This document shows positions 7,030-15,696 of a DNA stretch of 64,000 nt, piece after piece (within the stretch, counting starts at the first letter, position 1; the number at the start of each line of letters is the position of its first letter). The DNA is from Ornithinibacillus halotolerans. GTDB taxonomy: Bacteria; Bacillota; Bacilli; Bacillales; Amphibacillaceae. A program made the translations under genes and the position numbers. Under the pieces are notes generated by a model, which had not been told where the DNA came from, ran no database searches, and saw only the letters and a program-made list of their open reading frames with translations. The stretch covers positions 62,001 to 126,000 of the forward strand of contig NZ_BMEY01000008.1 in NCBI RefSeq assembly GCF_014637405.1, in the 5' to 3' direction.

Positions 7030-8938
7030 TTTAGCGAAAAAAAACGTTATTGGGAACTTTAAAAGTTACTTACTCTATTTTATATCAATGGTATTCAGTG
7101 TTGTTATTTACTATACATTTGTATCCTTGCAATACAGCCCGGAAGTACAAATGGCCATTGAATCAGAAAATAGTTTACTTAATATCTTTATTGCTGGTTC
7201 CGTTGTACTAATATTATTTGTGGCAATATTTATTCTTTATTCAAATTCATTCTTTACAAAAAAACGAAAGAGAGAAGTAGGATTATATTCCCTTTTAGGT
7301 TTAAGGAAAAAAACAATCGGTAAAATGCTTTTTTATGAAAATATAATCATGGGTGGTATAGCGATTATAATCGGAGTTATACTCGGAACCATACTATCGA
7401 AACTGTTCACCATGATTGTGCTTAGATTGTTGGATACACCAGTTGAAGTTAGCTTTGAAGTATCCATTGAAGCAATTCTCAATACAATTATTGTCTTTAT
7501 GATTATCTCCTTATTTACATCCTTTAATGCTTATCGTTTGATCTATCGTTTTAAATTAATCGAGTTATTTCGGGCAGAAAAGGAAGGAGAACATGCACCT
7601 AGAACATCTTTTATAGCTGCAATAACTTCAATCATTTTAATTGGTTTTAGTTATTGGATTGGATTTCAATCACCAACTTCAGATGTACAATTACTTGTAA
7701 ACCTTGGATTATATTTAATTAGTATCGTGGTAGGTACGTATTTACTATTTAGATTCTTAACCATTTATATACTAAGACAACTACAAAAGAAAAAAACAAT
7801 TTATTATAATGGGACAAATTTAGTTGGAATCTCTCAGCTACTTTATCGTATTAATGGCAATGCTCGTACGCTTACTATTATAGCATTACTTAGTGCCGTT
7901 ACAATAAGTGCTATATCTGTCGGTTACAGCTTTTATTATACGAATGAAAAACAAGCAGAAAAAGAAGCACCTTTCAGCTATATGCATATATCTACGAGTA
8001 ATTCAGTTGACAAGCATATAGAAAAAATTATCCAATCAGATACAGAACACTCGATTAATGGGCAAATAGATATCCCTGTTATTAGCGTAAATGGGGAAGT
8101 TTCTAACCCAATTCTACAGGATTATTTAGAAGACGGACCGATAAAAATAGTATCTGAAAAAAAGTATAATGAGGCATTAAAAATATTAGATAGAGGAAGT
8201 AATATTCAGCTTACCGGCAATCAAACAATTGGCATTCAACCTCTTTTAACCGAATATACTTCCATTGATTATGAAGAACATACAGTTACATTACAATTGC
8301 CAAATAAAGAACTTGACTTAGCATTTAGCTCAATGGTAGAGGACAGAATTATTCCATGGAGCTATCCAGATTTCACCATTGTAGTTAGTGACCAACTGTT
8401 CTCTGAAATTGCAACTCAAGTAACTCCTGTAACCATTAAAACATATGAAGTAGCAGATGAAAAAACGACAAAGGATACTACCGTTCAATTACAAAAGTTA
8501 GTTAGTGAAGATATGCAATTAACCACCTTTTACAATATATATAGAAAAGGGCTGGAATCGGGTGGATTAAACCTGTTTATTTTAGGATTTTTAGGACTTG
8601 TTTTTCTTGCAGCAACTGGCAGCATTATATATTTTAAACAATTAACAGAAGCACACGAAGATAGAAACCGGTATGAGATTTTACGCAAAATTGGAGTTAG
8701 TAAGAAAGAAGTAAACGCTACTATAAGAAAGCAAATTATTTTTGTGTTTGGATTACCACTCACAATTGGTATTATTCATGGGATTGTAATATTACAAATA
8801 GCTTCAAACATTTTTTCTGTTTTAATAGGAATGAACTTAACTATTCCAATTGTTATAACCATTCTAGCGTATTTTATCATTTACCTTGGTTATTACTTTT
8901 TAACGCTCACTTCAGTAAAAAATACTGTGAATAACTAA
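7016..8938 (+). CDS. BceB-like ABC transporter permease
   Basis: A 640-residue permease starting at GTG 7016, chosen because GGGGGTGG lies 6-7 bases upstream and the N-terminus then reads VTLFNLAKKNVIGN, as expected for the family. It has the Bce permease plan: about ten membrane helices in a 1+3+... arrangement, FtsX-like segments near residues 50-190 and 525-635, and a large extracellular domain (about residues 310-500) that is the drug-sensing part in characterised members. It overlaps the ATPase gene by 14 bp. Together with the BceRS pair this makes a complete detoxification and signalling module. Confidence 0.9.
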   Translation: MTLFNLAKKNVIGNFKSYLLYFISMVFSVVIYYTFVSLQYSPEVQMAIESENSLLNIFIAGSVVLILFVAIFILYSNSFFTKKRKREVGLYSLLGLRKKTIGKMLFYENIIMGGIAIIIGVILGTILSKLFTMIVLRLLDTPVEVSFEVSIEAILNTIIVFMIISLFTSFNAYRLIYRFKLIELFRAEKEGEHAPRTSFIAAITSIILIGFSYWIGFQSPTSDVQLLVNLGLYLISIVVGTYLLFRFLTIYILRQLQKKKTIYYNGTNLVGISQLLYRINGNARTLTIIALLSAVTISAISVGYSFYYTNEKQAEKEAPFSYMHISTSNSVDKHIEKIIQSDTEHSINGQIDIPVISVNGEVSNPILQDYLEDGPIKIVSEKKYNEALKILDRGSNIQLTGNQTIGIQPLLTEYTSIDYEEHTVTLQLPNKELDLAFSSMVEDRIIPWSYPDFTIVVSDQLFSEIATQVTPVTIKTYEVADEKTTKDTTVQLQKLVSEDMQLTTFYNIYRKGLESGGLNLFILGFLGLVFLAATGSIIYFKQLTEAHEDRNRYEILRKIGVSKKEVNATIRKQIIFVFGLPLTIGIIHGIVILQIASNIFSVLIGMNLTIPIVITILAYFIIYLGYYFLTLTSVKNTVNN

Positions 8939-8942
8939 AGTA

Positions 8943-8976
8943 AAAAGTCTCTCGAATAATTGAGAGACTTTTGTTT
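8943..8976 (+). terminator. Rho-independent terminator of the BceAB-like operon
   Basis: An 11-bp perfect stem (AAAAGTCTCTC with GAGAGACTTTT) and an 8-base loop follow the permease stop by 4 bp and lead into TTTTGTTTT. Confidence 0.85.
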
Positions 8977-9129
8977 TAATAATCTAATATAATCTCTGAG
9001 TGATTTGTGTTAATATTACGTAAATTTATTTGCATTTGTTTCTTTCTCTTTTCTATATTAGAGTCTAAGTTCATAAAAATGATGGAAAAAAGATTGTATT
9101 TTCACCTCTTTTCTTTATTTTGGACTTTA

Positions 9130-9747
9130 TTATGGAATTGAAAAAATCCCGGGTTCTTATTGGAAAAAAAACAGAAGTTATTGGTTTAGACCCCAAAATT
9201 GGAAATGTTTATTTTAACGAAGTCGGGGTTGGAATCGGAAATGTTTATTTTAGTTAGACACTTTCTATACAACCAAATTAAACTCCTGCTAAATCCAACC
9301 CCTCCAACCCGCATTCCACCGTTCGAGTCATAATAAAGTTTTGCTACAGACCCCTCATTTTTATCCAATTTTGGATTAAAATCGGTCGTTTTTCGGGCCT
9401 TTTTCGGCTGTTTTTTCATGGTTTTTTCGGTGTTGGAATAAAGATTTGATAATGGAATGAAGAAAAATAATGGAAAAAAGAGATCAAGAGAAAAGAGAAA
9501 ATATTGAATGAGTATTGATTTATTATTGAATTGGATATTGGATAAACCCAGTAATGACAAGGATTTAGGAACATAACTGCATTGAAAAGATATTGGAAAA
9601 CACATGAAAAAATCGGGCTCCTGGTGAGGAAAACCCGAGATATTATTGAGTTTTTTATTGAAAAAGCAAATGTTTATTATGACAGAATTGGTGGTGCAAG
9701 CAGCAAGAGTTTATTATGGTTGCCAAGAGTTTATTCGAGATCTACAT
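9130..9747. repeat. Composite intergenic repeat, copy 2
   Basis: This has the same plan and orientation as the copy at 3.6 kb. The first arm (about 9130-9262) is diverged. The core block (about 9290-9430) is almost identical to that at 15.25-15.40 kb. The linker (about 9490-9600) is followed by a well-kept second arm (9602-9747) with the minus-strand terminator hairpin (ATCTCGGG ... CCCGAT then a T run). It fills most of the gap between the bceB terminator and the broken membrane gene at 9870, two genes that converge on it. The frames through it have no ribosome binding sites and were not called as genes. Confidence 0.8.
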
Positions 9748-9869
9748 AATAGAAATAATGATTTCAATGATAAAAGAGAAACACGTATTCCGTCTGGTAT
9801 GTCTCTGATTTGTGAAATAGATATGTTTATACATCCAAACCAATCTCTGATTTCTATATAGAGTTTTAG

Positions 9870-10613
9870 TTAATTTGGTCTTTCCATCTCACTCATGAAT
9901 AACCACGAACCGAGTACCAAAACAATAATAACTACGTAAAACAGAACCGTTTTCAATTTAGGCCTACTACCATTTATTAAAACTTCAACGCCCAATGGAA
10001 GAAGTGCGATGCAGAGCCCAGTTAATGAAATAATCGTTGTCATATTTGTTCCTTTTAGCACCCCTAACGCTAAGGTAAACATCACTCCTAGAGCAAGCGA
10101 ACGAAACCATCCAAAAACTTTAGACGCATATGCTCCTATAGCTAATACAATCCATCCAAAAAAGATAGAGAAATTTAATATATTAACAACATGGAACATG
10201 CCATAAAAATCTCCTACAAGGTTTGTAGCAACGTCAACGTCTGTACTTCTTACAATTTGAAAAGCGAAATGATCTACTCCCGAGTGGAACGCTCTTGCAA
10301 ATAGACCAACAATGACTAATAAGCCACCCCAAAAACCTAAACGTGGTTTTTTATTACTAATTAATTGTACAAGTATTAAAACAGCTGGAAATAGTAGAAT
10401 TGTTCCAATCAAAAAAAGACTATAGGATATAAGCATTAAGGTCGGATGTGTATTATAAGCAGCTAGCTGATCTGGGAAAAAGAAATTAAATCTTATTCTC
10501 AGCAAAGCAGAAATAACTAATAGGATGGGAGCTACGATTTAAGAAATTCCCCCAAGCCATCTTCCTGGAAAATTTGCTAAACCCTCATGTAATGCTTTTT
10601 TCTGTTGATTCAT
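9870..10613 (-). pseudogene. Membrane protein gene interrupted by a single nonsense codon
   Basis: A good start (ATG at 10613 behind GAGGTG) opens MNQQKKALHEGLANFPGRW and then, after 24 codons, meets TAA at 10539-10541. The same frame continues without break (IVAPILLVISALLRIRF) through six or seven hydrophobic helices to 9870. A TTA (Leu) to TAA change explains it, as hydrophobic residues flank the stop. The intact product would be about 247 residues. No good start lies after the stop; a TTG at 10505 has no ribosome binding site. The function of the family is unknown to me. Sequencing error is an alternative cause. Confidence 0.75.
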
Positions 10614-10692
10614 TTTTTCACCTCTTGCCTGGTACATACATTTTCGTAACCATCATCATCACTATTACATTTTTAGTCTTACGCTAATAACG

Positions 10693-10902
10693 CTAAGATA
10701 AACTAGATTTTTTTATGGAAAATAAACCAATAATCCCACCAATAACAATCAACAAAATGTCTATAACAATTTCCCAACCTTGAAACGCCTCAATGTAATT
10801 CACTAAAAACCAACTTTTCCCACCATTGGTTAAATGATTGATTAAACCTCCCACTCCTTGAATTAGGAGTAGTAAACTAATTCCACTAATAATCTCTTTC
10901 AT
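10693..10902 (-). CDS. Small two-helix membrane protein, 69 residues
   Basis: It starts MKEIISGISLLLL behind GAGGTG and has two hydrophobic segments (about residues 4-25 and 44-64) separated by a short polar region (NHLTNGGKSW), ending in KKSSLS. It lies 24 bp after the GAP-family gene on the same strand, so it belongs to that transcript, and it precedes the broken membrane gene. The family is not recognised; a partner role for the upstream GAP protein is possible but unproven. Confidence 0.7.
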   Translation of the reverse strand: MKEIISGISLLLLIQGVGGLINHLTNGGKSWFLVNYIEAFQGWEIVIDILLIVIGGIIGLFSIKKSSLS

Positions 10903-10926
10903 GTTTATACACCTCGTTTAATATTT

Positions 10927-11640
10927 TTAACTTAAAATCCCACGAATACCAATATTGAAAAAAACTGCACCTATTACACCTATTGCTACTAATAGTGAAG
11001 TAATCGGTACTTCATTTAATTTTGTTCTTATATTTTTCAGAAAGTGCTGCAGTTTATCGTTAAACACAATACTAATTCCTAACAATAATAAGGAAGGTAA
11101 CACCATTACAAGATTGTACCCAATTATTACAAATATAGAAGAGAAAGAATTAATCGACAGATGATTTAATAAAAAAACCGAATAGAAATAAGGCAATGCC
11201 GTTACAAATTCAATAAGAAACACAATAATACCCAAAATAATTATTCCCTTAATTGTTGTCTGTCTTGGAATCCATGACGTAAGACGTTCTATTGTGCTGT
11301 CTTTTGGTTTTATGAAGCTAATTAAAACAAGAAGTGTTCCCGTAATAGTATAGAACCAATTTATAAAATCAAATTCAGATAATTTTCCAATCAACTCCAA
11401 TAGTGTATCTCCACCAAAGTACAGTAATAAACCAATCATGAAATAACCTAACTGAATAACAAGTAAAAATACAAATAGACGAGAAGATAGCTGATTAGGT
11501 TGTGTAAGTAATAAATAGCCCGTAATAGCTAGCACACCAGGACTTAATATATCAACTAAGGCACATATGGAAATAATTAGTAGGGCTAAGGATATATCTA
11601 TTGATGAGGAAGGCATCATTGTTTCAATTAATTCAATCAA
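10927..11640 (-). CDS. GAP/LysE-like multi-span membrane protein
   Basis: A 237-residue protein with six hydrophobic segments. The N-terminal stretch ALVDILSPGVLAITGYLLL resembles the start of GAP-family (Sap-type) and LysE-superfamily exporters, in which a conserved Asp and Pro lie in the first helix. The start is TTG at 11640 with AAGGGGG 8-9 bases upstream. It is transcribed divergently from a TetR gene 97 bp away across an operator-like region, so it is probably controlled by that regulator. The exported substrate is unknown. Confidence 0.7.
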   Translation of the reverse strand: MIELIETMMPSSSIDISLALLIISICALVDILSPGVLAITGYLLLTQPNQLSSRLFVFLLVIQLGYFMIGLLLYFGGDTLLELIGKLSEFDFINWFYTITGTLLVLISFIKPKDSTIERLTSWIPRQTTIKGIIILGIIVFLIEFVTALPYFYSVFLLNHLSINSFSSIFVIIGYNLVMVLPSLLLLGISIVFNDKLQHFLKNIRTKLNEVPITSLLVAIGVIGAVFFNIGIRGILS

Positions 11641-11661
11641 ATAATTAGTCCCCCTTTATAT

Positions 11662-11712
11662 AGTGTGATATTATCATAATAACACACTGTGCTAAAAAGA
11701 TAATAACACACT
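11662..11712. promoter_or_regulatory. Operator region between the GAP-family and TetR genes
   Basis: A 13-bp inverted repeat with one mismatch (AGTGTGATATTAT at 11662-11674, ATAATAACACACT at 11676-11688) is followed by a second exact copy of ATAATAACACACT (11700-11712), 24 bp downstream. The sites lie between the divergent starts, suiting a TetR-type repressor that controls both directions. Confidence 0.65.
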
Positions 11713-11737
11713 GTATTAAAAAAGGAAGTGGTTTTCT

Positions 11738-12331
11738 ATGCCCAAAATAGTTAATCATGAGCAAAAAAGAAAATTAATTGCTGAAGCTGCATGGAAGATA
11801 ATTAAAAACGAAGGAATTGAAAAAGCATCTATACGAAAGGTTGCAGCAGAAGCCGGCATGTCTTCTGGTGCTTTAAGACATTACTTCTCAACTCAGGATG
11901 AAATGCTCTTGTTTATTATGGACTACTTCTTTGATGCAGGAAAAAAACGCTCTGATCATAAAGAATGGTCAAAAGATCCATTAAAGGCCGTTGAGGAAGT
12001 TTTACTAGAGCTAGTACCAATCGATGAAGAAAAGAAAATTGAAACGAGTGTTTGGTGGATTTTTGCACTCCGTTCTCTTACGAGTGATGCATTAAAAGAA
12101 AAGAAAGACGAATTGACTGATGGTACATATGTCCTAGCAAATTCAATGTTAGAGATATTAACTCAAAAAGGAATATTATTGGATTCAGTTAATGTAGATT
12201 TAGAGAGAAGTCGGTTATCTGCATTGATTGAAGGGATGTCATTTCATGCTTTGTTAAGACCAGATGTGTATACTCCAGAAATGGTGAAGGAAGTAATCAG
12301 TTACCATTTAAAAACACTCTGTAATAAATAA
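11738..12331 (+). CDS. TetR-family transcriptional regulator (BetI/PksA-like)
   Basis: A 197-residue regulator. The helix-turn-helix is SIRKVAAEAGMSSGALRHYF (about residues 29-48), a form typical of the BetI/PksA-type branch. The C-terminal domain is helical with WWIFALRSL near its middle. AAGGAAG precedes the ATG. It is divergent from the GAP-family gene, and the shared intergenic region carries repeated operator-like sequences, so autoregulation and control of the GAP-family transcript are likely. The inducer is unknown. Confidence 0.88.
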   Translation: MPKIVNHEQKRKLIAEAAWKIIKNEGIEKASIRKVAAEAGMSSGALRHYFSTQDEMLLFIMDYFFDAGKKRSDHKEWSKDPLKAVEEVLLELVPIDEEKKIETSVWWIFALRSLTSDALKEKKDELTDGTYVLANSMLEILTQKGILLDSVNVDLERSRLSALIEGMSFHALLRPDVYTPEMVKEVISYHLKTLCNK

Positions 12332-12340
12332 AAAACACTC

Positions 12341-12379
12341 GGAAGTAGATAATTCATTCTCGTTAGATTATCTACTTCC
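12341..12379. terminator. Hairpin downstream of the second TetR gene
   Basis: A perfect 13-bp inverted repeat (GGAAGTAGATAAT and its complement) with a 13-base loop lies 10 bp after the TetR stop. The plus-strand side lacks a clear T run, while the minus-strand side reaches a T run after 5 bases, so its use as a terminator is uncertain. Confidence 0.4.
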
Positions 12380-12397
12380 ACCCTTATGATTATTAAT

Positions 12398-12545
12398 AAA
12401 ATGAGTATTGATTTGTTATTGAGATTATATTGAGTGGGATATTGGATAAACCCAGTAATATGAATGAGTTAGGACATAACTGTATTGAGAAGATATTGGA
12501 AAGGGATGAAAAACTAGGATTCTATTTAGGAAAACTCGAGCTAAA
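12398..12545. repeat. Composite intergenic repeat, copy 4 (partial)
   Basis: This holds only the AT-rich linker (ATATTGAGTGGGATATTGGA, then the AAACCC and ACATAACTGTATTGA blocks) and the first part of an arm with a decayed hairpin. The order and orientation match the full copies at 3.6, 9.1 and 15.1 kb. Both flanking genes point towards it. Together with the hairpin at 12341 it accounts for the 12332-12641 gap. Confidence 0.65.
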
Positions 12546-12641
12546 AAAATGACTAAAGCAGCCGGCATTTTTGTATCTTTTTCAACAAAGAAATCTTGCT
12601 TCTTTATCCCCCTATACTAAATTTTATATTGAGCGAACAAA

Positions 12642-13376
12642 TTACTTTCTCTTTTTAGCCGAGACAATCAACATCATAGGGCGTCGCATTTCATCCTTCA
12701 TACTTGGAATATTCATCATATTTTTTGGCGGTTGTGGCTCCACAATCTGATTTATTATAAAACCATTTGAAAGCAGTGTATTTAGATATGTGGTCAGTGT
12801 TCTATGATATTTTGTAACCTTTTCTCCCAAAAATACAGTTGTCCGTTTTCCCTCATAATAATAATTATCCACTGGGAAATGCAGAATTTCTCCTTTTTCG
12901 TTATAATACCAGTCTTGTGTTCCATAGGAAGTAAAAACAGGGTGTTCAACCGTAAAAATAAGTGTTCCATTTGGTTTTAACATTTTATACAAGTTATTAA
13001 TCAAATCCTCATAGTCTTCTATATAATGAAACGCAAGTGAACTTAATATTACATCAAAGCTCTCCTCTGGAAAATCCACATCCTCTATGGCACAGCATTC
13101 ATATTCAACTTCTGGAAAATGAGTTTTTTCTTTTGCTACTTCAAGCATTTTATGAGAAATATCAACACCTACAACAGAAGAAGCACCGTGTTCCATCGCA
13201 TAAATACAGTGCCATCCATAGCCACATCCTAAATCAAGCACACGCTTATCTTTAAAATCCGGCAGCAGCTTTTTCAATGTTTCCCATTCTCCTGCACCAG
13301 CCAATCCCTGTAGTGAGCGACTCATCTGACTATATTTTTGAAAAAATATATCATCATCATATTTGTTTTCTTTCAT
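12642..13376 (-). CDS. Class I SAM-dependent methyltransferase
   Basis: A 244-residue enzyme with motif I VLDLGCGYGWHCIYA (about residues 44-58), an acidic residue after strand 2 (VVGVDIS), motif II around FDVILSSLAFHYI, and a post-motif LKPNGTLIFTVEHPVF. The fold and length fit the Methyltransf_11/25 group. The C-terminal half includes a Tyr-rich segment (YYYEGK), seen in several small-molecule O- or N-methyltransferases. The substrate is unknown. It is a single gene behind GAGGGG, with no obvious partners. Confidence 0.82.
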   Translation of the reverse strand: MKENKYDDDIFFQKYSQMSRSLQGLAGAGEWETLKKLLPDFKDKRVLDLGCGYGWHCIYAMEHGASSVVGVDISHKMLEVAKEKTHFPEVEYECCAIEDVDFPEESFDVILSSLAFHYIEDYEDLINNLYKMLKPNGTLIFTVEHPVFTSYGTQDWYYNEKGEILHFPVDNYYYEGKRTTVFLGEKVTKYHRTLTTYLNTLLSNGFIINQIVEPQPPKNMMNIPSMKDEMRRPMMLIVSAKKRK

Positions 13377-13566
13377 CTGAATTCCCCTCGTTTAAAAAGT
13401 TAAAGGTTGTATGCTTTCCATGCTGCATTGCCTCATCTATTACTGCCATTTCCTTTTTACATTATTAACCCAAGGATATAGCAATGAAAAAAATGTGAAA
13501 ATTACAGTAAAGAAATAACAAGATTTATAAGATAAAAAGTTCTGGTGGGATTAGTACACCTAAATT

Positions 13567-14610
13567 TTACAATTCTTTTAAAAAACTAACCAAAATCCCC
13601 GTAAATTCCTTTGGCTTGTCGTAGTGAATATCATGTCCAGGTGTATCAACATCTACTCTCTTACCATTATCCAATAATTCAATAACCCGATCTGCATCTT
13701 CATCTGATAAAGCTGCTACTAATAAGTCTCCATCATAAGATGTTTTAGCTTTAATGAATACAGTAGGACTTTTGATTTTTGATAACACTTCTGATTGATT
13801 GTAATCTTCAAACCATGAATGATCATAAAATGTTTCTCCGAATTTACGGTCATAAGTATACGTTTCAGATTCAAATATTCTATTAATTTGTGGAGGTAAA
13901 TACACTAAATGTACTGGCTCATTTGGGTGTTTCTCACGATACCTGATAGCATCTTTCGAAAATTTATTCCAGAGAAAATTTCCAAATAACTTCTTCCAGT
14001 AACTGTGCTCTAAAGAATAAGCAAAATAATCTTTCACTCCATGTTGATTCTTATAATCTTCATACATTTGAAATCCATATACCCACACATAGGTGTTTTC
14101 TCGTCGATTTAGTTCTGTTGCGAAGAAAGGTGAGTCCTCAATCACTGTGCCTAGCACTAATTCAGGGTAATGGGCCGCCAACCATGCTGCAATCATACCA
14201 CCAGACGAATGACCTGATAAAACTACTTTATCACAAATCTCTACTTCGATAAATTCTGCAAAATCCTTGGCCATTGCCTTAGCTGAATATTTTTCAGGAT
14301 TCCAATCGGATTCTCCATGACCATGACAATCAACCGCATAAACATGGTAGTGCTCTGAAATTTCAGGCAATACTTTTGCATAATCTTCCCACATCATAGC
14401 TTGTCCGTGAATTAATAGCAGTGGTGTTTTTCCGTTACTTGGTCCTTCACCATAATTTAATACAGTACCATCTTTTAATTTTATTTGCTTTTCAGTAAAT
14501 CCTTTATTGTACATTTTTGTTAATGGTTTCTTCATGTATGTCATATTCGTGTAAAAGTAAGATCCAATTAATGTTATTAGCAGCAGTATTATTACTACAA
14601 CATATATCAT
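13567..14610 (-). CDS. Membrane-anchored alpha/beta hydrolase
   Basis: A 347-residue protein that begins with one hydrophobic helix (IYVVVIILLLITLIGSYFY, about residues 2-20), probably an uncleaved anchor. The hydrolase domain follows: oxyanion strand LLIHGQAMMWEDY, nucleophile elbow LSGHSSGG (Ser about 139), and a late catalytic His in DTPGHDIHYDKP. The substrate is unknown; esterase, lipase or peptidase roles are all possible. Its start overlaps the stop of the AbrB-like gene (ATGA), so the two form a coupled pair. Confidence 0.82.
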   Translation of the reverse strand: MIYVVVIILLLITLIGSYFYTNMTYMKKPLTKMYNKGFTEKQIKLKDGTVLNYGEGPSNGKTPLLLIHGQAMMWEDYAKVLPEISEHYHVYAVDCHGHGESDWNPEKYSAKAMAKDFAEFIEVEICDKVVLSGHSSGGMIAAWLAAHYPELVLGTVIEDSPFFATELNRRENTYVWVYGFQMYEDYKNQHGVKDYFAYSLEHSYWKKLFGNFLWNKFSKDAIRYREKHPNEPVHLVYLPPQINRIFESETYTYDRKFGETFYDHSWFEDYNQSEVLSKIKSPTVFIKAKTSYDGDLLVAALSDEDADRVIELLDNGKRVDVDTPGHDIHYDKPKEFTGILVSFLKEL

Positions 14611-14843
14611 TCCGATTCCTCATCCGATACTTTTATAGGTTTTGAATTTAAAATCGCTTCAGCTAATTCAAAGAACGCTTCTTGTTTAACTAGTGCTATA
14701 CCTTGTTTCTCATCACCTAGCATTAGTAAAGAGTCACCTGGTTTAATATTAAATATATCTCTTGCTTCTTTTGGAATGACAATTTGTCCTTTAGTACCGA
14801 CTTTCACCGTCCCAAAAATATGTTTTCCCTCTGGATGTGCCAT
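14607..14843 (-). CDS. AbrB/SpoVT-type DNA-binding protein
   Basis: A 78-residue protein whose first half is a swapped-hairpin AbrB domain (TVKVGTKGQIVIPKEARDIF, then IKPGDSLLML). Proteins of this form act as transition-state regulators or as antitoxins of toxin-antitoxin pairs. The downstream partner is a hydrolase and not a toxin, so local autoregulation of the two-gene operon is the likeliest role. The start lies behind AAAGGCGG. Confidence 0.82.
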   Translation of the reverse strand: MAHPEGKHIFGTVKVGTKGQIVIPKEARDIFNIKPGDSLLMLGDEKQGIALVKQEAFFELAEAILNSKPIKVSDEESE

Positions 14844-15070
14844 TATAATTCCGCCTTTCCCATTGTAAATATATTTTATCTCTTATTTGTACAACCGAAT
14901 ATATTAAGTATTACTTTTCATACAAATTATACTGCTTTGCTTATCATAGTTCAAGGTACTACATCGGACCAAGAAATAACAATTGACCTACAAACATTTA
15001 TGGAAAGGGAATATTGAGATCATATTTAGTAGGGTGTTGAGAATATAAAGGTCGAAAAGATATCGAAAAG

Positions 15071-15696
15071 GCAGGAAAAAACTCGGGATCCTGTTGAGGA
15101 AAACCCGAGATATTATTGGATTTATTATTGAAAAAGCAATTGTTTATTATGACAGAATTGGTGGTGAAGTTAGCAAGAGTTTATTTTGACAGTCAAGTGT
15201 TTATTATTGATCTACAATTCCTGTACAACCATAATAAACTCCTCCTTTTTTCCGCCCCTCCAACCCGCATTCCACCGTTCGAGTCATAATAAAGTTTTGC
15301 TACAGACCCCTCATTTTTATCCAATTTTGGATTAAAATCGGTCGGTTTTCGGGCCTTTTTCGGCTGTTTTTTCATGGTTTTTTCGGAGTTGGAATAAAGT
15401 TCTGCCATAATAGAGGGAAGAAAATAATCGAGAAAAGATATGAAGAAAAAAGAGAAAAGTATTGGGTTAGTATGGATTTGTTATTGAGTTCGATATTGGA
15501 TAAACCCAATGACGGCAAGGGTTAGGACAAAAATAAAAGGGAAGAAAAAGAACTCTTTTCTCCCCCATTCATTCATCTATTATCCGAGTAATTGTTGAGT
15601 TTTATATTGAAAAAGCAAATGTTTATTCTTACAGAATTGGTGGTGAAGTTAGCAAGAGTTTATTATGATTGCCAAGAGTTTATTCGAGATCTACAA
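15071..15696. repeat. Composite intergenic repeat, copy 3
   Basis: The first arm (15071-15215) has the intact hairpin (ACTCGGG ... CCCGAG). The core (15225-15410) includes a block almost identical to copy 2. The linker (15450-15530) and a second arm (about 15585-15696) follow. The second arm has lost its hairpin, replaced by a different one at 15538, and runs straight into the end of rlmCD: the TAG stop of that gene (15691-15693) is part of the arm's conserved GATCTACA. The 14844-15690 gap is otherwise empty. The core's ACCATAATAAACTCC and the arm's GAGTTTATTATGGTTGT are inverted with respect to each other. Confidence 0.8.
15538..15566 (-). terminator. Probable terminator of rlmCD
   Basis: On the minus strand GGGAGAAAAGA, a short loop and TCTTTTTCTTCCC-like pairing are followed by TTTTATTTTT. 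It lies about 125 bp after the rlmCD stop, inside the repeat element. Confidence 0.45.

Noticed and set aside
9186-9605. A 139-codon minus-strand frame
   Set aside because: It covers most of repeat copy 2. The part shared with other copies is short, and the rest is low-complexity translation of AT-rich DNA.
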